Origin: Corallococcus llansteffanensis
GTDB lineage: Bacteria; Myxococcota; Myxococcia; Myxococcales; Myxococcaceae
Length of the DNA stretch: 40,084 bases
Reading direction: 5' to 3'
NCBI RefSeq assembly: GCF_003612055.1
Contig: NZ_RAWB01000016.1
Location: 1 to 40,084, forward strand
A program made the translations under genes and the position numbers. Below are positions 23,183 through 31,177 of this stretch, piece after piece; position 1 is the first letter of the stretch, and every line of letters begins with the position of its first letter. The notes beneath the pieces were generated by a model that was given only the letters and a program-made list of their open reading frames with translations, did not search any database and had not been told where the DNA came from.

Positions 23183-24436
23183 GTGAGCGCGCTGGAGCCG
23201 GAGAATGAGAGCAACCCACGGGAGGATCCACGGTTGCAGGCCCTGGAGAGCCTGCTGGCCCTTCCCGCGGCCGAGCTGCGGCCCACGCTGAACACGGCGG
23301 GCCAGCTCATCTCGGAGCTGCTGCACGCCGACAAGGTGGATGTCTTCCTCATCGAGATGAGCACCCAGTGCCTCGTCGCCTTCGGGACGAGCGACACGCC
23401 CATGGCGCGGTTGCAGAAGGCGCTGGGTCTGGACCGGATGCCGCTCGCCAACGGAGGGCGCGCCGTGCAGGTGTATGAAACGGACACGCCCTTCATCACG
23501 GGCCGCCAGGAGGAGGATCCGGAGGAGCTTCCCGGCATCAAGCACCGGCTGGGGGTGCGCTCCTCCCTGATGGTGCCGTTGCCCATCGGCCAGGAGACCC
23601 GTGGCGTGTTGGGCGTGTCGTCGGCGAAGAACGACTTCTTCACCCGGGACGACCTGCGCTTCCTGGTGGCCGTGGCGCGTTGGGTGGGCATGGTGGCCCA
23701 CCGGGTGGAGCTGTCGCAGGAGCTGATGAAGCTGGCCGTGAAGCAGGCGCGCCGCGCGGCGGCCGAGGAGCTCATCACGGTGCTGGCCCACGACATGGCC
23801 AACTACCTGCTGCCGCTCCAGGCCCGCATCCAGCTCATCCAGCGGAGGGCCGCGCGCAAGCAGGACCTGGAGGACCTGCGGGACGCGGACGGCGCGGCCT
23901 CCTCGCTGCGCTCGCTCACCCGGCTCATCCAGGATCTGCTGGACGTGGGGCGCCTGGACCAGGGGCTCTTCACCCTGCGGCCGCAGCCGGTGGACGTGGC
24001 GGCGCTCGCGCGAGAGGTGACCACCACCGCGAACACCCCCGGCCATCCGGTGGAGTACCGCGGGCCGGAGGAGCTGGTGATGATCGCGGATCCGGAGCGC
24101 CTGCGTCAGGTGCTGGAGAACCTGGTGGCGAACGCGCTGAAGCACTGCCCGGAGGGGCTGCCGGTGGGCATCGACGTGCAGTCGCAGAACCGCCCGGAGG
24201 GGCTGTGGGTGCGCCTCGCGGTGACCGACCAGGGGCCGGGAATCCCCGCCGAGCAGCTGCCCACGCTCTTCGAGCGCTTCGCGAAGGGGCCCGGCTCCAC
24301 GGGGCTGGGAATCGGCCTGTACCTCGCGAGGCGCCTCGCGGAGGCGCATGGCGGCACCCTGGAGGTGACCTCCAAACCCGGGGACGGCACGCGCTTCGAG
24401 ATCGCGCTGCCGGAAGCACCGCCGTCCACCGGGTAG
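23183..24436 (+). CDS. GAF-domain sensor histidine kinase
   Basis: This 417-residue soluble protein has a GAF-type domain at about 20-165 and a HisKA region whose phosphoacceptor is His203 in LAHDMANYLLPL. The HATPase_c domain has N box LENLVANALKH, G1 box DQGPGIP, F box LFERF and G2 box GLGIGLYLARR. No membrane span or receiver domain is present. The start is GTG 23183, 32 bases after the CHAT stop, with a weak ribosome binding site. It appears to be the last full gene of the sigma/CHAT operon. The partner response regulator is not in this window. Confidence 0.87.
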   Translation: MSALEPENESNPREDPRLQALESLLALPAAELRPTLNTAGQLISELLHADKVDVFLIEMSTQCLVAFGTSDTPMARLQKALGLDRMPLANGGRAVQVYETDTPFITGRQEEDPEELPGIKHRLGVRSSLMVPLPIGQETRGVLGVSSAKNDFFTRDDLRFLVAVARWVGMVAHRVELSQELMKLAVKQARRAAAEELITVLAHDMANYLLPLQARIQLIQRRAARKQDLEDLRDADGAASSLRSLTRLIQDLLDVGRLDQGLFTLRPQPVDVAALAREVTTTANTPGHPVEYRGPEELVMIADPERLRQVLENLVANALKHCPEGLPVGIDVQSQNRPEGLWVRLAVTDQGPGIPAEQLPTLFERFAKGPGSTGLGIGLYLARRLAEAHGGTLEVTSKPGDGTRFEIALPEAPPSTG

Positions 24437-24471
24437 CGCGGCAGGCAGGCGTGGGCACACAGGAGGAGCCG

Positions 24472-24516
24472 ATGTCTTCGGTGGAGCCAGCGGGGCTGGG
24501 ACCGGCGCCGCACTGA
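24472..24516 (+). CDS. Possible 14-residue microprotein with strong ribosome binding site
   Basis: An ATG at 24472 follows AGGAGG (24461-24466), one of the best Shine-Dalgarno sites in the window. The frame encodes only 14 residues ending GLGPAPH before a TGA. It lies 35 bases after the kinase stop and may be a leader, a small peptide or the remains of a longer gene. Nothing else supports expression. Confidence 0.25.
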   Translation: MSSVEPAGLGPAPH

Positions 24517-24556
24517 AGATGTTTTGGGGGGCGCGGTGGCCTCCGCACCGGGTCGC

Positions 24557-25789
24557 TCAATCCATGTTCCCCGAACGGTTGCTCCCGGGGGCCGGACTCG
24601 CGGGCCCGTCCGGCTCCAGCTCGTGGGCATCCTGCATGTCTGGGAAGAGGCCTGCTTCCGCGAACTCCGCCCGGCCCCGGAGGACCGTGGCCTCGGAGAG
24701 AAGCCGCCCCAATTCCTCGGCGGCTTCCTTGCGCCCGTAGGGCTGGGGCTGCCTGGCCAGGGCCGCCCGCAGGACATCCCGCATCACTCCCGCCGTGGCG
24801 TAGCGCTCGGTGGGCTCCTTCCTGAGGGCCTTGTGGAGAAGGGCCTGGAGCGGCTCCGGAAGGCCCGCTGCCGCACGCTGCACGTCCTCTGGACCCAACC
24901 GCTCCATGAAGCCCTGCATCTGCTCCAGGGGCAGTGAGGGCCGCTCCTCCGGCCGCAGCGGGCCCACGGGCCTGGTGCGGGTTGCGTCCTCCAGGTCGAA
25001 GAGGTGCGCGCCCGTCAGCAGCTCCGCCAGGGTGACCCCCAGCGAGAAGACATCCGAGCGCGCATCCAGGGGCCGTTGCTGGAAGAGGTATTCCGGCGAG
25101 GCATAGGCCACATCCCCCTTGAGGAGCGTCTTCGGACTCTCCTCGCGGTTGGCCAGCAGCGAGTAGGCCGCTCCAAAGTGGGTGAGCTTCACCGCCCCCG
25201 TGCTCCCCTCCACCCTCACGTTGCGCGGGCTCACGTCGCGGTGCACCACCCCCAGGGGCCTGCCCGCTTCATCCTTCGCCGTGTGCGCGTGGTGCAGCGC
25301 TTCGGCCAGTTCGCCCGCGACGTAGAGGGCGAAGGACAGGGAGACGGGCCGACCGCGTGCTGCCGCGGCGCTCACCACCGTGTCAAGGCTGGGCCCGTCC
25401 ACGTACTCCATGAGGATGTGCGGCATCCCCTCATGCATCCGCAGGTGGTGCACCTGGGCAATAGCGGGGTGGCGCAGGCGGAAGGCCAGCTCCACCTCCT
25501 CGATGAGCCGGTGACGCCGCGGGCTGCTGGCCGGGCCCAACAGCCGCTTGACGGCGACAAGGCCACACGGCCCGTCGCGGGTGGAGCGTTGGGCCAGCCA
25601 CATCACCTCGCCAATGCTCCGGCGCTCCAGGGGTTTGATGAACGTATACGTGGTGGCGTCCACGGTGAGGGGGGACGGCGTGCGCAGGGTGACGCCCGCG
25701 CGCTCCAGGCTGCTCCACTCCGAGCGCAAGGGGGACGTGTCCTCGACGGGAGTGGGGGTGTTCGAGGGCGTGGGCGTGTCCTTCGTCAT
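24557..25789 (-). CDS. Serine/threonine kinase-like protein with degenerate motifs (probable pseudokinase)
   Basis: In this 410-residue protein, residues of about 48-340 match the Hanks-type kinase fold. VAVK gives Lys81, HRDVSPRN at 183-190 is intact, YASPE at 229-233 is the APE motif, and DARSDVFSLG follows. Two key elements are changed: the glycine-rich loop is missing (PLERRSIGEVMW at 53-64), and the DFG motif reads THFG at 203-206, so the magnesium-binding Asp is His204. No membrane helix is seen. The upstream lipoprotein gene is 56 bases away on the same strand. It may act as a scaffold or signal decoder, perhaps with the active kinase nearby. Confidence 0.82.
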   Translation of the reverse strand: MTKDTPTPSNTPTPVEDTSPLRSEWSSLERAGVTLRTPSPLTVDATTYTFIKPLERRSIGEVMWLAQRSTRDGPCGLVAVKRLLGPASSPRRHRLIEEVELAFRLRHPAIAQVHHLRMHEGMPHILMEYVDGPSLDTVVSAAAARGRPVSLSFALYVAGELAEALHHAHTAKDEAGRPLGVVHRDVSPRNVRVEGSTGAVKLTHFGAAYSLLANREESPKTLLKGDVAYASPEYLFQQRPLDARSDVFSLGVTLAELLTGAHLFDLEDATRTRPVGPLRPEERPSLPLEQMQGFMERLGPEDVQRAAAGLPEPLQALLHKALRKEPTERYATAGVMRDVLRAALARQPQPYGRKEAAEELGRLLSEATVLRGRAEFAEAGLFPDMQDAHELEPDGPASPAPGSNRSGNMD

Positions 25790-25845
25790 GGGCGGGCGCT
25801 CCGAGGTGGGCGAGGGCTGAGGGAAAGGCAAGGCAACAGCGCGGG

Positions 25846-26442
25846 CTACGGGGCGTCGTCGCCCGCAGCTTCGAGAAAGAACGCCCGGGCGGGCAGACGC
25901 GGGAGGGAGGTGTCCTCGCGGTAGCCCTCGCCCTCGCTGGCGTAGAAGGCGCCCATGCGGTAGTCGCCCGCGCGCAAGGCTCCATTCTGGGCCCCCACGG
26001 GGCCCACGCACTCCAGCGGCTTCCCCGTCATCGCCGCCACGATGTAGCCGTCGGGCCGCAGCACCGCGAGGGCCTGGAAGCGCCCGAGCCGCTCGCTCAG
26101 CGTGGTGCGCGAGACGGCCTCGCCCTTCGTCACCACTTCGGCCAGAAGGTAGTCGGCGGTGACATGGGGGCCAAAGCCGCGCAGCGAGTGGCCCACCAAT
26201 GACAGGAGAAGCCGCAACTGGCGGGCCTCCTGCACGGTGACTTCCCCGCCCCGGGGAAGCTCCTCCGGCGACAGCCCCGCGCCCATGAGCAGCATCCCGA
26301 AGTCGTCTGTCGCGGCCAGCACCGCACGGGTGCCACTGAAGACGCCTTCCGTCCTCCGGGCGCAGCCGGCGAGGCCTGGCAAGAGCAGCAGCGCGGATGC
26401 AAGACACCACGACGCAGAGACGGGAAGACGCGGACCGAGCAT
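25846..26442 (-). CDS. Lipoprotein upstream of the kinase-like gene
   Basis: This 198-residue protein has a signal and lipobox (LLLLPGLAGC). The mature part, with QEARQLRLLLSLVGHSL and LGRFQALAVLRPDGYIVAAM, suggests a helical segment followed by a small beta domain. I do not recognise the family. AGGAGGTGCAC directly before the ATG at 26442 decides the start. It forms an operon with the kinase-like gene 56 bases downstream and could supply its envelope signal; that link is inference from position. Confidence 0.72.
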   Translation of the reverse strand: MLGPRLPVSASWCLASALLLLPGLAGCARRTEGVFSGTRAVLAATDDFGMLLMGAGLSPEELPRGGEVTVQEARQLRLLLSLVGHSLRGFGPHVTADYLLAEVVTKGEAVSRTTLSERLGRFQALAVLRPDGYIVAAMTGKPLECVGPVGAQNGALRAGDYRMGAFYASEGEGYREDTSLPRLPARAFFLEAAGDDAP

Positions 26443-26467
26443 GTGCACCTCCTGTCGAGCACTGCCC

Positions 26468-26495
26468 TGATGGGCACTACCGACTATGCCCATCA
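26468..26495. promoter_or_regulatory. 9-bp inverted repeat upstream of the lipoprotein/kinase operon
   Basis: TGATGGGCA (26468-26476) and TGCCCATCA (26487-26495) form a perfect inverted repeat with a 10-base spacer. It starts 26 bases upstream of the lipoprotein ATG, where an operator would overlap the promoter. The right arm contains GACTATGCC, which recurs in the palindrome at 27406-27423. Confidence 0.5.
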
Positions 26496-26628
26496 AGTAT
26501 CATGCGGGCATGCAGGGGGTGAAGCGTTCCCCGGGGTGTTGCGCGCTGGGACGCTCCGCCAGGCGGGCCTCCCGCGGGCGTGTGCGCCCCACGGGCGGAA
26601 TGAGCGGGGACGCGTGCGCGGCGGTCCG

Positions 26629-26985
26629 TCAGCGCCGCAGCATGGCGGTGGCGACGCCCAGCAGGGCGGTGAGTTGCTCCGCCTCCAGCCTGCGCGAGAT
26701 GTAGAGCAACCGCTGCAACGTCTCATCGTCCGGCCCGCGCCCGCCCTTCTTCCCGGCGCGGGCCTTTCGCGGGGAGAAGCCCAGGGCTTCCTCGGGGGAC
26801 AGGTGCAGGGCCGCGCACAGCCGCACCAGCGAGGGCACGCTGGGCAGCATCTTTCCGCGCTCCAGGCGGCTGTAGACCAGGGGCGTCAACTGGATGCGCT
26901 CGGCGACCTCCGCCTGGGTGAGTCCCATCTTGTCCCGGGCCGCACGGGCCGCGGTGCCGATGATCTCCGCCAACTCTTGATTCAT
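26629..26985 (-). CDS. Xre-type helix-turn-helix regulator (downstream copy)
   Basis: This 118-residue protein has an HTH_3 domain at about 10-65: MGLTQAEVAERIQLTP is the helix-turn-helix and YSRLERGKMLPSV the following helices. A basic C-terminal tail (RKARAGKKGG) and a short helical region follow. It is clearly a paralogue of the gene just upstream, sharing the LERGK..PSV.....LC pattern. Such proteins bind palindromic operators as dimers. It lies 17 bases after its paralogue in the same operon and precedes the lipoprotein/kinase operon, a likely target. Confidence 0.85.
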   Translation of the reverse strand: MNQELAEIIGTAARAARDKMGLTQAEVAERIQLTPLVYSRLERGKMLPSVPSLVRLCAALHLSPEEALGFSPRKARAGKKGGRGPDDETLQRLLYISRRLEAEQLTALLGVATAMLRR

Positions 26986-27002
26986 GGCGGGGAGCGTAGC
27001 CG

Positions 27003-27353
27003 CTACGCGTCTTCCAGGGTGTCCAGGAGCGTGAGGAAGGACTGGAACCGGGCCTCCGGCAGGGCCCGCACGCGGCGGAGCAGCGCACGCAGTGAGGCGA
27101 GGTCCTCCTGGCGGGCGGCGTCCCCTGGCGCACGGGGCGCGGCGAGGTGGAGCAGGGCTTCCGAGGAGACATTCAGGGTGAGGCACAGGTCCCGCAGCAC
27201 GGCGACGCTGGGAATCAGCTTGCCGCGCTCCATGCGGGCATAGAGGGGCACGGGGAACTGGAGGGCTTCAGCGACCTTGTCCTGGCGAAGGCCCGCGCGG
27301 TGGCGCGCCTCGCGGATGACATGGCCCAACTCGGCGGCGAAGGCTTCGTACAT
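27003..27353 (-). CDS. Xre-type helix-turn-helix regulator (upstream copy)
   Basis: This 116-residue protein has an HTH_3 domain at about 10-65 (AGLRQDKVAEALQFPV, then YARMERGKLIPSV). The C-terminal part is helical (LASLRALLRRVRALPEARF) and may mediate dimerisation. The start is the ATG at 27353 with AGGAG upstream. It diverges from the Ser/Thr kinase gene across a 135-bp region that carries a palindrome and probably controls that region, its own operon or both. Tandem paralogous Xre genes are unusual and may form heterodimers. Confidence 0.85.
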   Translation of the reverse strand: MYEAFAAELGHVIREARHRAGLRQDKVAEALQFPVPLYARMERGKLIPSVAVLRDLCLTLNVSSEALLHLAAPRAPGDAARQEDLASLRALLRRVRALPEARFQSFLTLLDTLEDA

Positions 27354-27408
27354 GGGCAGAACGCTCCTGGGAGGATGGAAAGGCCGTGGGCGCGGCAATT
27401 TCCAGACT

Positions 27409-27423
27409 ATGCCTCTGAGGCAT
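27409..27423. promoter_or_regulatory. Palindromic operator candidate between Xre genes and kinase gene
   Basis: ATGCCTC-T-GAGGCAT is a perfect 7-1-7 palindrome in the middle of the divergent promoter region. The flanking bases GACT on the left complete GACTATGCC, identical to part of the inverted repeat at 26468-26495. Xre regulators typically bind such sites. Confidence 0.55.
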
Positions 27424-27488
27424 GGTTGACTAGCTCCTGAAATCCCATTCCCTGTCAAGCAAGACCACCGCTCCGCTGGAGAAAGCCC

Positions 27489-29387
27489 GTGAGGCTGAGT
27501 CCCCTGTCCCCGTCCATTGCTCCGGGCACCGTCATTGGCGGCTACACCGTGGAGCGCAAGCTGGGCGCGGGGGGCTATGGCACCGTGTATCTCGCCAGGG
27601 AGCACGAGGGCGGGTTGTTCGCGCTGAAGTTCCTCCCGGTGGAGGAGTCCGGCCGCTGGGCGGAGCGCGAGGTCTCCATCCTCCTGCGCCTGCAACACCT
27701 GTCGCACCCGCATGTGGTGCGCCTGCTGTCCCATACCCTCTGGCCGGTGGCGGAGGAGCCCGAGTTCCTCGTCATCGTCATGGAGTACGTGCGCGGGGCC
27801 CCACTGGACACGTGGGCGCGCGAGGTGAATCCCACGGCCCGGGCCGTGGCCGGCGTGGCGCGGGACGTGGCAGGGGCCCTGGCGGCGGTGCACGGCGAAG
27901 GTGTGGTGCACCGGGACGTGAAGGGCAGCAACGTGCTGGTGCGCGCGGAAGATGGGCGCGCGGTGCTGGCGGACTTCGGCGTGGGCGGCTACCCGGGCGC
28001 GCCGGGCATCACCCGCCACCCCTTCCTCCCGGGCACGCCCGAGTACCGCTCGCCCGAGGCGTGGCGACACCGCAGGGACGGCGCGAGCATCAAGTACGTG
28101 GCGGGCCCGGCGGATGACTTGTGGGCGCTGGGCGTGACGCTCTACTGGCTCTTGACGGACCGCTACCCCTTCGAGGCGCCGGATGACGTGTCCCTCGTGG
28201 ACGCCATCCTGACGCGCACGCCGTCCGCGCCACGGGAGGTGAATCCGCGGGTGCCCGAGGTGCTGAGCCGGGTGTGCCTGCGGCTCCTGGAGAAGCGCCC
28301 GGAGGCGCGGTTCGCGGACGCGGGCGCGCTGGCGACGGAGCTGACCGAAGCGCTGGCCGGAGCGGATGAGGCGTGGGACGTGCCCCTGTGTGACTTCTAC
28401 AGCGTGCACACCGCCACCACGAAGGGACGGGCCTCGGACCTCCTGGCATGGGCGGAGGCGCCGCACCAACCGCCGCGACGGGGCCCGCGTCCGAAACGCG
28501 CGGCGGCCGAAGCACCACCAGGAGCCGGAGCTGGCGGCGTGGATGGGGCCGAGGCCCGGCGGCAAGCGCCCGTGCCCGCCGGACCCGGGGCCGCACCAAT
28601 CGAAGACAGGGCGCCTTCCGGCGCGGCGCCGCCGCACCCGCGAGCGCCCATCCCGCGCAGAGGACGCCGGGTGGCGGCGGGGCTGGTGCTGGCGGTGGCC
28701 GTCGTGGTCGTGGTCGTGGGATGGGGCGCTCCATGGCAGGTGTCCGCGCCCGTCCAGGAAGTGGCGCCCCCCCACCTGCCGCTTGAAGCTGACCGGGCCA
28801 CGGCACCGCCCTTGTCAGCGGCTTCCTCCGTGGCCGCCGCGTCCAGCGTGGCGTCTCCGGAGGACAGCGCTCCCATGAAGAAGCCCCAGCCCCCCACCGC
28901 CTCTTTGAAGAAGTCGCTGCGAAACGCCGGGTGCGTGGCCGGTGCCTCCCTTGCCCTGGCCTGCACGAGTGGCGCCCAGGTGCGCCCTCCGCCGGATCCG
29001 GAGGACTGCCCGCAGGCGGCGCTCACCGCCATGGAGGAACTGGACATCGACATTGGGGACGACCGTATCGGCACGTTCACCGGCTACACAGGGAGTCCCC
29101 GGGTCATCACCGTGCATGGAGGAAGCGGCTCGATAAAGCTGGCGACCGGTGGCTATGGCGAGCAGTTCCCAGGTGGAACGGTGCTGTCCTGCCGGCTCAC
29201 CCTGGGAGAGCGCGTCTTCGGCCGCTGCCACTGGGCACGCACCAAGGCGGGCAAGACCTGGCCCGTCTGCTTTGAGTTACACGGCCAGGATGGAAAGCTC
29301 GGAGTGGTGCGAAAGGACGATGACAACGCCGACTCCGCCCGCATCTTCAACGCCTTTGAGGTGGTGCCGGTGCGCCGCTTCGAGTGA
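27489..29387 (+). CDS. Serine/threonine protein kinase, canonical, with membrane helix and C-terminal domain
   Basis: In this 632-residue protein, residues of about 15-290 hold all Hanks kinase motifs: GAGGYGTV at 26-33, Lys47 in FALKFL, HRDVKGSN at 141-148, DFG at 162-164 and YRSPE at 186-190. A Pro/Ala-rich linker leads to a membrane helix at about 394-413 (VAAGLVLAVAVVVVVVGWG). The C-terminal 170 residues form a beta-rich domain beginning with a lipoprotein-signal-like stretch. The start is GTG 27489, with GGAG upstream. The DUF2381-type gene follows, a pairing common in myxobacteria. It probably signals from the envelope by phosphorylating proteins. Confidence 0.88.
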   Translation: MRLSPLSPSIAPGTVIGGYTVERKLGAGGYGTVYLAREHEGGLFALKFLPVEESGRWAEREVSILLRLQHLSHPHVVRLLSHTLWPVAEEPEFLVIVMEYVRGAPLDTWAREVNPTARAVAGVARDVAGALAAVHGEGVVHRDVKGSNVLVRAEDGRAVLADFGVGGYPGAPGITRHPFLPGTPEYRSPEAWRHRRDGASIKYVAGPADDLWALGVTLYWLLTDRYPFEAPDDVSLVDAILTRTPSAPREVNPRVPEVLSRVCLRLLEKRPEARFADAGALATELTEALAGADEAWDVPLCDFYSVHTATTKGRASDLLAWAEAPHQPPRRGPRPKRAAAEAPPGAGAGGVDGAEARRQAPVPAGPGAAPIEDRAPSGAAPPHPRAPIPRRGRRVAAGLVLAVAVVVVVVGWGAPWQVSAPVQEVAPPHLPLEADRATAPPLSAASSVAAASSVASPEDSAPMKKPQPPTASLKKSLRNAGCVAGASLALACTSGAQVRPPPDPEDCPQAALTAMEELDIDIGDDRIGTFTGYTGSPRVITVHGGSGSIKLATGGYGEQFPGGTVLSCRLTLGERVFGRCHWARTKAGKTWPVCFELHGQDGKLGVVRKDDDNADSARIFNAFEVVPVRRFE

Positions 29388-29500
29388 GGCGCCCTGGTCG
29401 GCAGCCTCCGACGAAGTCGGCCCGGCGACGAAGGATGGAGCGAGGTGATAGGAGCCGCCCGCGCTCGCCTCTTCCTGCTCCACCCTGGAGGTCTTGTCCC

Positions 29501-30436
29501 GTGCCTGCACCTTGTTTCGCCGTGGTCCTGGCGCTTTGCCTCCTGGGCCTGCGTGCCAACGCGCAGACGCCGTCCGCATCTCTCAGCACGAGCCCCCGCC
29601 CCATCGAGTTGAAGGAAGAACCAGGTGGCGAAGTGCCCGAGGTATTCATCAGCCCCGGCAAGTCCACCACCCTGATGTTCGACGCGGAGTTGCTGCGCAC
29701 GGCGGAAGGCAAGGACACGGCAACCCTTGAGAGGCGAGAGGCTTTCGCGCTCGTGGACGCGGGCCTCACGATCCTGCGGCTCATTCCCTCCGAGGGCTTG
29801 AAGCCTGGGGACCGGCTGCGGTTGACGGTGCGTTTCGCCGGCAGGGCGGCCCCTTCCGGAGCGGCCTTCACCCTCGTGGTGCATGCGGCCCAGGCGGAGC
29901 CGATGGTGGAGGTATACCGCAATGCACGTCCGGTGGAGTCCTACCAACAAGAAGCGAGGGAAGCGCGGGCCAGGGCGGCCCAGTGCCACGATGAGTTGAA
30001 GCGCATCCAGGCGGAGCGCGCCGAGCCCGGGGGCTTGACGGGCCTTCTCGCGGCGAAGCAGCTGGACGAAAAGGGCGTCCTGCCCAAGGTCCTGACCGAG
30101 GCTTTCACCGAAGCACCGGGAAACGTGCCCTCAGTGTTTCTCATTCGGAGCTACCGGGCTGCCGGGCGTGTCGCCGTGGAACTCGAATTGAACGGACTCG
30201 CGAATGCGCCGCCCTTCGTGGTGGCGGGTGCGGCCCTGACAGGCAGGCGGGGCGCGGAGCTGAAGGTGCTGCCCGTGTGGTCATCGGGGCCCATCAAGGC
30301 GGATCCGTCCAATCCAGGGCGCGTGGTGGTGGAAGCGGAGGCCACGACAGAAGACGCCCGGGGCCCCTACACGCTCAAGCTCTGGGAGGACGGTGGAGGC
30401 CGAACCGTGCTCCTCGGCAACGTGACGTTCCCGTAG
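29501..30436 (+). CDS. Exported DUF2381-family protein
   Basis: This 311-residue protein has a signal peptide (CFAVVLALCLLGLRANAQ). The mature part follows the pattern of the myxobacterial DUF2381 family: an N-terminal beta domain with PEVFISPGKSTTLMFD, a DRLRLTVRFAG strand region, a charged helix (YQQEAREARARAAQCHDEL), and a C-terminal beta domain ending LWEDGGGRTVLLGNVTF. The function is unknown; members usually sit next to Ser/Thr kinase genes, as here. GGAGG precedes the GTG at 29501 by about 9 bases, which fixes the start. Confidence 0.8.
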   Translation: MPAPCFAVVLALCLLGLRANAQTPSASLSTSPRPIELKEEPGGEVPEVFISPGKSTTLMFDAELLRTAEGKDTATLERREAFALVDAGLTILRLIPSEGLKPGDRLRLTVRFAGRAAPSGAAFTLVVHAAQAEPMVEVYRNARPVESYQQEAREARARAAQCHDELKRIQAERAEPGGLTGLLAAKQLDEKGVLPKVLTEAFTEAPGNVPSVFLIRSYRAAGRVAVELELNGLANAPPFVVAGAALTGRRGAELKVLPVWSSGPIKADPSNPGRVVVEAEATTEDARGPYTLKLWEDGGGRTVLLGNVTFP

Positions 30437-30483
30437 GTCCTCGCGTCCCTCGCCCGGTGGGCCGTCCCCCGGCGAAGCGGTCC

Positions 30484-31106
30484 TCACCCCCGGTGCCGCT
30501 CCGCCTCGCGGAAGAAGTGGGTGAGCGAGCAGTCCAGCAATGACTGGCGGGAGCGCAGGTAGCGGCGGGCGCGAAGGAAGGGCAGCCAGCTGCGATTGCG
30601 AATCCGCACCTGGAACTCCTCCATCTTCTGGCGCGGGAGCACTGCCCGCCCAGGCGTCGCACCAGCACCCCGCCCAGGTAGGCCCCCACGGCTGATGCCG
30701 TGTGCTCGTCAATGAGCTCCCGCTTGTATCGCTCCGGGAAGTTCTCCCGCCAGAAGTGGAAGTCGAGGTCCGTGAGGGATTCAGGCGTCGCGTCGAAGAG
30801 GGAGGGCACCGAGGTGTGCAGCGCCGCGACGAGACTCTCCGCGAGGTTGTCATAGGCGCTGCGCACGTGCTCCAGATTCTCCACGTCCGAGGGAAGAGCG
30901 ACCGGGAACCACTCTTCCGGCACGGACGGCCGGAAGGCGTTGAACTCGGCGATCTTCCGCGGCCGCTCGCTGATGGCAACCCTGTCCACCACTCGCGAAA
31001 GGAGCGGCGCCACGTCCGGGTGGAAGCGAGGCTCCACGGGAGCGAGTGCGGCACTGCGCTCGCGCAGGGTGTGCAACACGGTGTCGAAGTCGAGATCCGG
31101 CCGCAA
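30484..31106 (-). pseudogene. Hypothetical gene interrupted by a frameshift
   Basis: The first 150 or so codons from a TTG at 31106 read as a coherent helical protein (DFDTVLHTLRERSAALAP to AVGAYLGGVLVRRLGG). The frame then turns into Arg/Ser-rich nonsense. The adjacent frame from about 30647 resumes as LPRQKMEEFQVRIRNRSW and ends FFREAERHRG-stop at 30484-30486. A one-base change near 30645-30652 would join both into a protein of about 207 residues. No known family was recognised. It is either a decayed gene or a sequencing error, and the start codon is weak. Confidence 0.6.
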
Positions 31107-31132
31107 GCGGCCAGTCCTGAGCGATCAGGAGT

Positions 31133-31177
31133 TGCGATCCGTTTGACCGACCCGAATGCGGTCCGTTGACCCGACCC
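31133..31177. repeat. Imperfect 21-bp direct repeat, period 24
   Basis: Copy A (31133-31153) reads TGCGATCCGTTTGACCGACC plus a final C, and copy B (31157-31177) reads TGCGGTCCGTTGACCCGACC plus a final C. The pair lies in the short gap between two divergent damaged genes and has the look of a mobile-element end or recombination scar. Confidence 0.5.
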
